From Macrophomina tecta (taxonomy: Eukaryota; Ascomycota; Dothideomycetes; Botryosphaeriales; Botryosphaeriaceae), in assembly GCA_024180945.1 (NCBI GenBank), contig JAKSGN010000022.1, positions 1,116,001-1,180,000 on the forward strand: DNA of 64,000 nt, given 5' to 3'. How positions within the stretch are numbered: position 1 is the first letter of the stretch; each line of letters starts with the position of its first letter. This document shows positions 48,273 to 58,582 of this stretch, piece by piece. The notes below the pieces were generated by a model. That model had not been told where the DNA came from and made no database searches. It saw nothing but the letters and a program-made list of their open reading frames with translations. The translations under genes were made by a program, and so were the position numbers.

Positions 48273-49279
48273 CTTCGCAGCATGAAATGTGAACTGATCA
48301 GGCCGCAGGCCGAATGAAGAGCAGGTCACGTTCGGAGTGAAGAGTCATGGATGTACCGTTGGCTAAATAGAAGAGAGGGAGAGCCAAGGCTTGCCCATGA
48401 AGCGAAGAGAAAGACCGCATCAATTGTTCCAGCCTTGTCTGCCAATGAGAGGTCCCGCCTTCATCCCGGAGTCCAGCATCGATCTATAGCGGTCTAGCGT
48501 GGAGTTGACGAATAGAGTTTGTAAGCATGGTGCAGGCCGCCTGCCCCGCCATTCTGCAAACCAGTTTCGCACCTTTCGCATGGCGGGGCAATGCGAGGAC
48601 TCATCTCATTCGCTCGGCTCAATATGGGCCGCCAGTCAAGCACTCCGGTTATGGAGTGGACTGCTCATTGCCTGCACGGCATAATAGAGGCCGAAAGATC
48701 GTCTTACCTGTGAAGTGGAGGGCAGTTCACCCCGCCAAGTTGCGCAACCTGACTCGATTACATGAAGCTGGCTGCGCAGAAGCGACAATAAGCTGCCTCA
48801 CACATCAGCAGCCAATAATCCGCCCACATTGCCTTGATCCTTCCTGCACAGGCAGCCGCAGAATTACGCTTGTGGTATGTCATTCATACCAGTCGACGTT
48901 ATTTCAAATCGTCCATCGGATTGGACATCTGGCATTTCGACCGGCGTTCATAACACTTTCCGGCTGCACAGTTTCCCACAGCACTCAGCCTGCCCGATAG
49001 ATTCTGGAAGGCTCTTATTCCGAGGAGCTGTCTCTGATTTCCGAGATCACATGTTTGCCAAAGTGACGGCACCTCAAGTTGTCAAGTAGTCAAGTCTAAT
49101 GCTCCTTTGTGAGGCTCCACTGGATGTGGAAGAAGAGGCATTGGTCAGTATCTATGTTGAGCATACGGTTGAGTCGGGCATGTCGCCGTATGGGTTACGT
49201 ATGCTAGAAGTTGCAAACCGGAGTATTGCCCGCTTGATTTGATTTGAGGACTTGAGTAACAGCAATTCCACCTCCTATC
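48273..49279. other. intergenic
   Basis: 1 kb upstream of the hydrolase and downstream of the P450 relic. Nothing recognised. Confidence 0.5.
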
Positions 49280-49691
49280 TCAATCCGCAATTCTCTCGTT
49301 CACCGTCACCGTAATGTCCTTTTGCTTCATGCGGAAAAGCCCTTCCGTCTGGAAAGTTTTGCAAGGATAAACCAGAGGGAAGTCAAAGCACCGCACAAGC
49401 TCTACGACGAGCTTCGAAACCTGCATCAAGCCAAGATTCCTGCCAATGCAGGTTCTAGAGCCGTGACCAAACTGTCGAAGATACTCAATTAATTGCACGA
49501 CATCATGAGGAGAATAATGGCTTACTAGGAGGAAATATATCTCCATTTCTTGTGCTCTTTCGCCTTCCTCCATCAATCTCTCCGGTGTGTATTCGTATGC
49601 ATCATCGCCGAAGACTTCTCTGTTCGCATGCGCACCCCATGGGCTTATACAAACCGACGTCTAATATTCAGTGTGAGGCTTCACCTACATC

Positions 49692-49730
<39 letters not shown>

Positions 49731-50123
49731 TGTTCAAGGCATACATTTTCAGGGAAGAAATGACCGTAGATAGTCTTAACCGCCGCCGAGTCATCTATAG
49801 AATAATAATTCGGCGCAATTTGGACGACACGACCTTCAATCAAACTTAGGCGACCAGTCTATACCTAGAGATTGGCAGCCTTCGTTTACCATATTTCCGA
49901 TGAAGCTCGACGCTCTTTATTGGAAAGTCTCCTATCCAGACATGGTAGAAGTACCAGAGACGTGTAAAGCGTGCCAACGAGGGACCGGGAACCGATCGAT
50001 TGGGCGAGGCAAATGTGTGGCAAAGTCTCTGTGCTACAAGGACCACAAGGAAAGTTGAGACAACGTGGGAAAGCAGCTGTGGAAGCAACGCTCCCGTTAG
50101 GATTTTGAGGATGGCTATCGCAC
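49280..50123 (-). pseudogene. cytochrome P450 relic, middle missing
   Basis: The N-terminal part has the membrane anchor (STFLVVLVAQRLC), the proline hinge (PGPSLARFT) and, after an intron at 49889-49834, YGRVVQIAPNYYSIDD and AVKTIYGH. The similarity stops near 49755. After a 31-nt T run (minus strand) it resumes with ISPWGAHANREVFGDD and YTPERL, then an intron, then the heme loop FGHGSRTCIGRNLG and the usual C-terminus. The missing part, roughly 270 residues, includes the I-helix AGxxT and the ExxR motif, so no active enzyme is possible. No ATG precedes the anchor in frame. Both remaining parts still splice sensibly, so decay looks recent. Confidence 0.88.
49698..49728. repeat. A31 homopolymer inside P450 relic
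   Basis: An uninterrupted run of 31 A on the plus strand, at the place where the middle of the P450 is missing. Confidence 0.9.
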
Positions 50124-51076
50124 GGTCGGATTACAAGTTCACAAGGTCTGTACTTCCTGAAGCACACACTGTCAAACACATTTTATAGGACAATCCTTGA
50201 CCGTATTCTAAACCGGGAGCCATGTTCGTTCAGCACGGGGGCACGGAACGATTGTACCCGTCGCACTTCGTGTGGCTCTTCCGATTCCGCCCCACTTTGG
50301 CCCGTCTACGGATCATCTCATAGGTAGAATGGGGAAATGGGGTGTATATGTAGGTTATTCCCGGCAACTTAGAGGCACAGCACGTAGATCAGTAAACGGA
50401 GGTGGGATAGATGAAGTACCGTGAGATCTTCTTCCTATTGATCTCGCCCACATTTTCGGACTGCTCGATGTGACCCCCCCCCCCCTTCCGCATTTGTATG
50501 GGCTACGCAAACGTATACCTGGCTAAAAGATGAATCGCAAGTCAGTCAGGTCGGCATACGCGATCCGAGCGCTCATCCTCGGAGCATCACAGCAATTCTA
50601 GTATTTCACAGAAGGTACAAGTACAATCCCGTGTACACAAAGATATCAATGGTTTCTCTTGGCTCTCAATATCATTTTGGTGTTGCAAGTCGCACTCACC
50701 AGGAATGGGACAAAACCAATCATGCGACAAAGACAGATAGACTGAACTCATTGGAAAGAAAAAAGCGTGACGCCACGCTCAGAATCTGAGCTGGCAGGCG
50801 TTACTTAAATCCAACAGAACTCGTAGGCTAGACAGTCAGATACTAGAGGTTTAGGGTTTTCGGGAGGCACATGATCATGCTGTAGTGATTCTTGCCAGGT
50901 TTTTCGTCTTTCCGAATGTAGCAAGATCTCTTGAATTCTATTGCGTCAAACACCCTATAGCTCATGGACTTCGAAGTCTAATCGTCAAAAGAGCTGATAG
51001 GGAAGCTGAGCTTAACGAACAATCACCAGATCTTGATTTTCCGTAGATGCAATCAAAAATTCTCCAGTATACCATT
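50124..51076. other. intergenic
   Basis: About 950 nt without a gene; a 12-nt C run lies at 50474-50485. Confidence 0.5.
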
Positions 51077-52269
51077 TTAGAGGCTCGAATCACGCCGGCT
51101 GTTAGACTCCTTTCTTCTGAAAACTGTGACCCCGCTGTCATCATCCTCATTACTTATGGATACAACAGCTCTTCCCCATACTTCCCTATTCTTCACATCT
51201 GTCATAGCAGCTGGTATTGCTTGCAAGCCCACATAGTGCTTGGAGTATACGATCGGAGCAATGGCACCTGCATCAATCAACCGCGTGACTGCGTTTTGAA
51301 CTGCTTCAGTCTTCTCAGGCTCCCGGCGGGACTGTTCTCCGAACCGCTAATAGGAACGGCACTGTCAAGAACGATCCAAAGTGGTGGCGGAAGGAGTTTG
51401 ACTTACGTAGCCCACGACAGAAGCTGCATTGAGCAGAATCTTGTTCACTTTCACCCTCTCCATCTCTCCGCCTCTCCCAGCGAATCCTACAACCACGATC
51501 CTGCCACCGTATTTGGTGCACCTTAGGCAACGATCAACCGCTCCAACGGAATCATACACTAGATCCACGCCCTCACCACCAGTGATCTCCAACACCTCCT
51601 TCTCCCAGCCTGGAGTCCTATAGCTCACAGTCCGGGCACCCAGCCGCCTCACCACATCGGCCTTCGGCCCTTCCTCCTCGCCCACCAGCCCGATGACCTG
51701 CTTCGCGCCCAGCGCCCTCGCAATCTGGATCGCACACACGCCCAAACCGCCGCTCGCGCCCAGCACCAGCACGCGCTCGCCCGGCCTCAGCCTCCCCGCG
51801 TCCACCAGCGCGCCGTACGACACGGCCGCGCTCGGCCCGACCGCGCACGCCTCGGCGGTGGACCAGCCCGCGGGCACGCGCCGCACCTGGCGCTCGTGCA
51901 CGCAGAGCTCCTCGGCGTACGTGCCGCGCGCGAAGCCGAAGACGCGCGCGCCGGGCGCGGCGGAGGACGCGTCCGCGCCCGCGCCGGCGGCGAGGACGAC
52001 GCCCGCGAACTCGGTGCCGAGGACGAAGGGCGGCGTGACGTGGCGGCGGTTGTTCTGGTGCAGGCCCTGGGCGTAGAGCAGGTCGACGTGGGTGACGGAG
52101 GCGTGGGTGACGCGGATGCGGAGGTGGTGCGGCGGAGGAGGCGATTGTTTTGCGGGGAGCGTGCGGACCGCCAGCGAGGAGGGGTCCTGGGCCGCGTTTA
52201 GTGGAGGTGCGGCCGAGGGCCTTTGGGTTGTTGTACTTTCACAAACTGGTCTATCACGATGGCGTTCAT
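51077..52269 (-). CDS. MDR quinone oxidoreductase-like protein
   Basis: Three exons (52269-52237, 52186-51407, 51346-51077), 360 aa, introns 50 and 60 nt, phases fit. N-terminal GroES-like fold (HLRIRVTHASVTHVDLLYAQG, VLGTEFAGVV), then the nucleotide-binding fold with VLVLGASGGLGVCAIQIARA and GGRIVVVGFAGRGG, and after the last intron VVGYRFGEQSRR and LIDAGAIAPIVYSKHYVG. No zinc-binding cysteine set is seen, so this belongs to the NADPH:quinone reductase (QOR) branch. It is probably a cytosolic or mitochondrial NADPH-dependent reductase of quinones or enones. The C-terminus extends about 30 polar residues beyond the fold. No pathway partners are nearby. Confidence 0.87.
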
Positions 52270-52996
52270 GTTTTCTTTCGGGGTTGCAAGCACTGCGTTG
52301 CTGATTGTATCGGACGCATGGGGCTCTGGGAGTGCAGCGTAAACTGGTGCGAGCACCGGCGGATCTGCAGCCAGACAGAATAGCCGAGGCTGGTGGAAAG
52401 CTTCTTCAGCGCCGATGCTGGTGGTTTATCAATGATGCACTCCCGAGCTGGTTCTACTCGTCATGGGAGCTGTGAACTGTTGTGCCCAAAGTGGAGGAAG
52501 AAACACACGGGTGGCCGCTATGTTCTTTGTAACTGGGGTTGGAAATGTGTTACCTTCATGCTGGCCTTGTGTGCTTTTCTGGGAAATGATTCCAAGGGAA
52601 GCCTTGAAGCTACGTAGGACCTCACCAAAGATTTTTACTAAAATAGGGAAAATGCATAGAAATAGGTCGGAAACCGGTAGGGTTGTGCAGGGAGTATGTA
52701 ATTCGAATCAACACGTGAACTCTGGCGTCACTAGAATGCCTTCCATCCGTATCCCATATCACCAGCCAACCGAAGGGACTGGTCAGCAGCAGGCCCCCGC
52801 CCCCCCCCCCCCAAAAATCTCCGTCTATGCTGCTCTATGGGCGGAACCTTGCCCCCCTGTCCTTCCGTCTTGATGTTGAAACGGAGCACAGTTCTGGAAT
52901 GTGAAAAATACCACGAAAAAACGTATTTTTGGATTATCTACTGGCAGACCACCATTCGCTGATGGCAATATTTACAACGAAGAGCTAATCCAAGAT
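52270..52996. other. intergenic
   Basis: 727 nt between the MDR start and the 3' end of the protease. It contains a C13 run (52800-52812). No gene. Confidence 0.5.
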
Positions 52997-53948
52997 TTAC
53001 AAGTTGTACCTCGATTTGAGATGGCGCCACCAGTCCCTGGCCATCCACTGATCGAACTCGGTGATCTCCATGGCAGAGCCCGCCAACATGAGGAAGTTGC
53101 TCTCGCCAGTGGGCGTCCAGTCGTAGAAGTCATCGAGGGCGAAGGTGTGGCCGATCTCGTGGAGCAGAATGTGGACGTTTTCCTCGTTCATGGTCTGGAG
53201 GAAGTACTCGGAGCCGACGCGCTGTCCCCAGTCGCCACCAGCACCGCCCTGCATGCCCTCGGTGAGCCAGAGCGACATGTCTGTGGTCTGTTAGCATTTG
53301 ATCGTTTTGGTTTCTTGATGGGAGAAGAGGCGTCTCACCGTAGTGGCGGTCAGCGCCAGCGGCACACTGGCTGTAGTCTCCGTCCTGGTGGAAGAAACGG
53401 CCGCAGCCCTCGTCGCACTGGGGAATGCCCTCGGCGTCGGTGGTGGTGTAGACCTCGACGCCGGTGGAGTCCTCAAGAAGAGACTTGTCCTTGACAGCCC
53501 AGCCGACGACCTCAACGTCGACAGTGTCATACGGCCAGCCGTCGAAGCCGGCGAGGGCGTCGATCCACTTCTTGAACGACTTCTTGGCGGCGGCCTCGAT
53601 GCCGGTGCGCTGGGCGGCGGTGACCTTCTGGGAAGAGTCCCAGCGCACACAGTAGTTTATCTTGCCCTTGTTGGCGATGACCTGGTCGTATCCGTAGTTC
53701 TTGAAGCCGAGAGCATCCGAGTACGTCTTGACCTGGTGGTCCCAGACCTCGTTGAGCGGAGTGACAAGCTCGGAGGGGGGGTTCCAGGTCGAGTTGTCCT
53801 GGCGCTTGCTCATGGGCTTGGCAGAGCGGGCGAGCACGTTGCGCTCCTCGAAGTGGCAGATGCCATCGTTGGTCTTGACGGGGTGCGCCAGCGCGCCGTC
53901 AAAGAGGGGGAGGAGGGAAATAAGAGAAAGAGCGGCGGCGGTCTTCAT
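52997..53948 (-). CDS. secreted zincin metalloprotease
   Basis: Two exons (53948-53339, 53280-52997), 58-nt intron, 297 aa. A signal peptide is present (LSLISLLPLFDGALA), followed by a short pro-region ending in a kexin-like KR at about residues 48-49 (MSKRQDNSTW). The catalytic motif is HEIGHTFALDD, an HExxH zinc site followed by an Asp at the third-ligand position, then DFYDWTP. In metzincins the residue three before the last ligand's pair is normally Gly; here it is Ala. It matches the fungal secreted neutral zinc metallopeptidase family with HEIGHTFALDD(F/D). Two cysteines in CDEGCGRFF and one in YCVRW suggest disulfides. It probably digests protein outside the cell. Confidence 0.8.
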
Positions 53949-55106
53949 GTTGGAGAGAGAGCGAGGGACAGGGGAAAAGAACGAAGAGGTTGGAAGTGTT
54001 GATCAACAGACTTCTGGTTCATCTTGCGCAGAGCAGCCGAGGGGTCTATATACGGACGACGGGGACAGCAGGATTGGCACCGGCCTCAGAGGGTGGTGTA
54101 GAAGGAGGTTGTGAACCTGAAATGCCAACACCACAAGCGACGGGCCTCTAGACACAACAGGAAATGGCTGGCTGGGCAGCGGTCTCTACTCAGGCTTGGC
54201 TAATATAAGCGACGAATGGAACAGGCCGTATTCGCGGGCAGGAGTAGCAAGTGGGCCGTCTGCTCAAAACAGGCCGGATTTGAAACGCCAAGCTTTTGTC
54301 GCAGAGGATCAGGCGAGGGTGGGAAACATGGCCGTGCCCTGGGTGTCGGACCAGTTGTTTTACAGCGGGCAAGAAGCGAAAAGGGCGGTGCTAACGGCGC
54401 GGAATAGCCGAAAGGGAGAAGGTGGTGTTGCATCGTGATCTTCTCGACCCTGGCGGGCGAAATCGCCGACCGACAATGACGATCAGGCACGGCTTCCTCC
54501 TTGATTGTGCCCTGAGCAGAGGCGCCCGTGGGCGTTCTTACCGTGTGCGCTTCTTCCAGCATCCAGCAGGCTCCGCCCGGGAGAGTCTCATGGCTCCAGC
54601 AACGACATGGACGGATTGGGAGCCAATGCTAGTGCATACTTGACCTCACTCCGGGCGTGCCCTTCACGCCTCCGTTCTCCTGGTAGCAGGGAGAAAGTAG
54701 CGCCGGAATGACGGCTCACGCAACCGCTGAGCTCATGCTGTATTCAACAGGCCTTCCATGGAATAGATGGGATGAACGAGTAGCAGGGCGCCAGGGGACC
54801 AGCAATGGCCGGGAAAGGAATGGCCGACAAGAAGAAGAACGCCGCATTGGCGCAAAGGGGGCCGCTGCGGAAGCACCTGCCTATTCGCCGTCCAACAGGC
54901 AAAGCTGCCGGAGTGGTCGAGCGGTAAGTGTTGGCATGCGGCCCGGACTCTCCTACCCACACGAAGTGCCGGGCCGAGGAGCCCCGAAGGTGACGTAGTG
55001 TGCATTCTCCTGCGCTGCCCTTACTCGCGCGCCCACATATTCCTCTTCCCCAGCCCCTCCCACCACTGCTCCGCCGTCCCTTCTGGCCCGGCCCAGGCAC
55101 CCCGCA
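53949..55106. other. divergent intergenic region
   Basis: 1.16 kb between the protease and the next gene, which start in opposite directions. A TATA box for the protease is the only feature seen. Confidence 0.5.
54047..54052 (-). promoter_or_regulatory. TATA box of the protease gene
   Basis: TATATA 99-104 nt upstream of the protease start codon, at a distance normal for a core promoter. Confidence 0.4.
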
Positions 55107-56078
55107 ATGAACGAGTACGAGGCGCGCCGCCTGGAGAACATAAAGAGAAATCAGGCCCTCGTCCAAGAGCTTGGCCTGGAGCGCCCCGACGCTGCGCCCG
55201 TCACATCACGAAACCAAACCACCCGCTCGTCGAAACGCAGGAAGCTCGAGCCCAGCGCGCCCACGCGCTCCTCCGCCCGCATCGCCAGTGCAGGGCCGCG
55301 CCCACTGTACAACGACCATGACCCAGCCCAATTGATCGATCGAGTGCGCCGAACGTCCCGCACCACCCGCACCACCCGCACCACCGCCTCCCCTCCGCCG
55401 ACCGCCGTCACTTCCCCTACCCCCGCTGACGTCCAGTCCATCCGCGAGGGCTGGACTGCCTGGGCGCCCGCCGCCCCTCCCCCGACGCGCGCCGCGGACG
55501 GCACTTTCCACTTCGCGTCGCACCCCGACTTCACGCCCAACAAATCGCCCGAGGAGATACTGCGCGAGGGCTGCTTTGGCGGCACGTACTGGCGCCCGCT
55601 CTACTCCAAGAAGCTCGGCATCACCGTCCGCGACGACTGGCGCGAGCTGCCGGCGGCGTGGACGGCCGGGCTCGACGCGGCGCGGTACCTGACCGGCGAG
55701 GCCTACGATCCGAGCGTGAACAAGTACGGCGTCGCGTGCGGGCAGTCCATCGAGGAGTGGGAGGCCGCCGGCTGGATCGCGCACGACTACGACGTGCGCG
55801 GCTGGTTCCAGTGGTACTGCCGCTTCTGGATGGGCCGGAGGTGCGAGGACGATGAGCGGCAGATCGGTCGGTGGAAGAGGTGTGTGGGCGACACGGGCAG
55901 ATGGCGCAGGGCGCTGTTGAAGAAGTACGTCGCCATGGGCATACGCTCTGTGTTTGACGACGGTGACGGCGGCGATGGAAGGGGAGACGTCAGCCCCGTG
56001 GTGCACCAGACCTGCCACCACTGGGCCTACGAGGTGCGGCAGGACGCGCTGGACAGGTTCTGGGCCGAAGGCCGCTGA
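55107..56078 (+). CDS. conserved fungal protein of unknown function
   Basis: Single exon, 323 aa. It opens with NEYEARRLENIKRNQALVQE, a charged helical N-terminus also common in fungal nuclear proteins, followed by a basic, Arg/Thr/Pro-rich linker (SSKRRK). The C-terminal half is well ordered: FHFASHPDFTPNKSPEEI, REGCFGGTYWRPLYSKKLG, DDWRELPAAW, LTGEAYDPSVNKYGVACG, DYDVRGWFQWYCRFWMGRRC and RWKRCVGDTGRWRRALLKKY. I recognise this as a conserved uncharacterised ascomycete family, not a named domain. The aromatic, basic composition and the SSKRRK patch suggest a nuclear protein, by inference only. Confidence 0.7.
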   Translation: MNEYEARRLENIKRNQALVQELGLERPDAAPVTSRNQTTRSSKRRKLEPSAPTRSSARIASAGPRPLYNDHDPAQLIDRVRRTSRTTRTTRTTASPPPTAVTSPTPADVQSIREGWTAWAPAAPPPTRAADGTFHFASHPDFTPNKSPEEILREGCFGGTYWRPLYSKKLGITVRDDWRELPAAWTAGLDAARYLTGEAYDPSVNKYGVACGQSIEEWEAAGWIAHDYDVRGWFQWYCRFWMGRRCEDDERQIGRWKRCVGDTGRWRRALLKKYVAMGIRSVFDDGDGGDGRGDVSPVVHQTCHHWAYEVRQDALDRFWAEGR

Positions 56079-56469
56079 ACGGCCCAACTCTCGCCGCCGC
56101 TAGCCGCCTCCATGCTACGGAGAATACCTGGAATATGGGTCCGCATTGTCTATCACGCCCGAGAACTCCTGTCCTGAAGGTTGTGGCGGGAGTGATGAAG
56201 CGAGTGTCTCTCTTCGCATTCTCTCGCTGGTTCACGATATGCAGCAAGAGGCAGCAACAAAGCGCCGCGAACCACTGCGCAATGATGTGGGTCTTCGCAT
56301 TCGTATCCGCCGGTCCATCTCGGAAGGTGTGTGGCCCAATCAAGAAGCCTGGCATCACGTTTCATCGGCATCTTCTCTGCACTGATGTCGCGAGCGTGCT
56401 CATACCAACACAGTATCCGACCAGTGCCACGGTGTTCACCGTCGTGTTCTTGCTGTGACCTGCCACATT
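56079..56469. other. intergenic
   Basis: 390 nt between the conserved protein and the permease relic. Nothing recognised. Confidence 0.45.
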
Positions 56470-57090
56470 ACTCGAAATAGAGCTCAGAACCAAAGATTGT
56501 AGCCGTCGCCAGGCTGCCAATCGTAATGTAGTACCTGATGATCTGCTAAACCGTGTACGCAGTCGGTCCGCCCCTGGCCAGGCCGGCCATAAGTGAGATC
56601 CTCAACAGGCTGAGGCACGTCGCTGCAACAGCGGAGAGCATGTGGCGGCCGGGCTGCTGGGCCATGTAAGGAATCTCAAGCTTGCATGCTACCTGCACGA
56701 TGTCCGCAGGCATGCTGATGAGGAACGTCGTATTGGCATCGAACCCCATGCCGCCGATGAGCTGAGTAGAGAACACCAAATACAATCTCAGGCACGTGTT
56801 AGCTGGATGGACCGTATGCTTACCCATAAGGCTGTAAAGGCTTTCCAGAACCCATACCACTTGGATGCCTTGCTTCCTATGCCCTTTTCGTTTCTGCGGA
56901 GCCGCTCAGGAGCAGCTTCTCGTTCTTCTTCGCTCAGTCACAATGCGGCGGGCGGGGATTCGGGCTGGAAGAAGTACAGCGCAAGCCCGTACATTGATTG
57001 CGAGGCCGGTGATCAGGAAGATCGCCCTCCGCGCTGCAAAGGAACTGTATGAGTCTTCTTGAAATCTACGAGAGAGGCCGTATGCCAGCA
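56470..57090 (-). pseudogene. DAL5-type MFS permease relic
   Basis: The segments FLITGLAINV, TERRRTRS and GMGFDANTTFLISMPADIVQ, and the region GPTAYTV then QIIRYYITIGSLATATI, resemble allantoate/anion:cation MFS permeases. Between YTV and QIIRYY stands an in-frame TAG, the arginine-rich loop is altered, and no start or complete set of helices can be assembled. I treat it as a decayed permease. The exact boundaries are uncertain. Confidence 0.6.
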
Positions 57091-58582
57091 CAACCCCATC
57101 GGAGCAGGACTACACGCCGGCTTCGAAGGCCTGTTCGGAGTCGCGGTATCACCTGGACGCGAGGGGGACAGAGCCTTGTTGAGGCGGCGCAACCCGGTAT
57201 GCCATCTGCTGGTGACTGACGTGCAGTGACGGTCCCCGTGCCTCCCATCTCGCAAAAGCGTGAGAACCAATGATCGTCTATCGCATCCTTGTCGCAATTC
57301 TGATAATACGTGCCTTGCAAATTGAAACATCCTTTGTTCTCTGGGCTCCGCCCGCAGCAAGCAGCTCGAGTCACTGCGCTTGAACATTTCCTAGTCCGTG
57401 CCTCGCTCTTATCCTCCGAATCACCGCCTACTTGCGACCGTATCACGAATCCCGGCAGCGGGCTCCTGATAGAATACGCTCAGGAGTGGGCACTGTGCTC
57501 TTGCCCCAATTGGCTGATATGCTTTTGCTCCAACCTGCAGCAATCCTGCGTCAAAAGCAGAGGGCTAGATAAGGCAGATGCCATTTCAGGAATGCGCCAG
57601 TCTCGCTCTGCGTGCCGTCTGGCTTCTGGATCCCCGTTACGCTCTATCGTTTGATAAATGCTTATTCCTCACAAGCTCCGGCGAGAATTGGGGATTCAGC
57701 GTCTCTAGCAGGCTACCGCATGGGCGAGGCCCTGGAGCCATGGCGCCACTGGTCTCTGGTACCCGTGTTTCGGCAGACCCAACGCGATATGTGCAGCCGG
57801 CTCCATCAAAAGCTGCAAAAAGCCCTGCTCGAGAACACTTTCAGACGCGGCTGGTGCGCGACTTTTCTTTTGAACCATGCGCAGTCCCTAAATTTGGAGC
57901 CTCTGTTGACTTTTTCCCGCCTTCATCACAGAATTGCTTTTCGGCTGGCGGTGGTCCCATAGGGTGGCACTCCAGTCAGCCTATCATGTCAAGGGTCCTG
58001 ACATCCGCTCGGAGGGAGCCGGGATGGTCCACTTTCGTTTTCTTTTCCCCTGTGCGATGGAAGCTTGGAAGGCACAACGCGCTCCTCGATCAAGCCTAGC
58101 TCTACGCCACCCCAGAGGCTAATTCTCACGGTATGCCACTTCTGGAACCAGTCGAGTTCGGGACCGCCGCTCCAGGCAGCCATAGTACTCGAGCTTAGCA
58201 GAACAGGGATCGCGCGTGCGAGTTCCAGTCAGGAACTGGTTCAGCGCGTCGCTTAGGGCTACAGATCCCTGGGAAGATACCGCACCGGATCCCTATCTAG
58301 CTCAATGTGGATGTTCAGCTACACGGGATGCCGGAGAAGCTTGAATTTAAAGTCCGAACGCTAGATGGAGACCTTGTGGCCTCGACACTGGGCGGCTGCA
58401 CTACGATGGGCTCGGCCCTTCTTGGTGGCCACGGCGGACTACCGCCACGACGCCTCAACAATTCACAGGGCTAGTGTAGGGCGCTCACGGTGGACATTAA
58501 ATGATGGGCATGCTCCAGAGACACTCTCCCTAGTATCTGTCTCCCTTTACATTCCTCTCTCTGTTCACCCGCTCGGCCCAAG
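57091..58582. other. intergenic
   Basis: About 1.5 kb upstream of the WSC gene. Some of the left end may be further permease remnant; otherwise nothing recognised. Confidence 0.45.

Noticed and set aside
47211..48317. 368-codon plus-strand frame antisense to the alpha/beta hydrolase
   Set aside because: Arg/Val-rich composition without domains, crossing the hydrolase introns; a GC-bias shadow.
54900..54995. tRNA-like stretch with an A-box-like TGGTCGAGCGG
   Set aside because: No matching B box (GGTTCGANTCC) or acceptor-stem pairing follows within tRNA distance.
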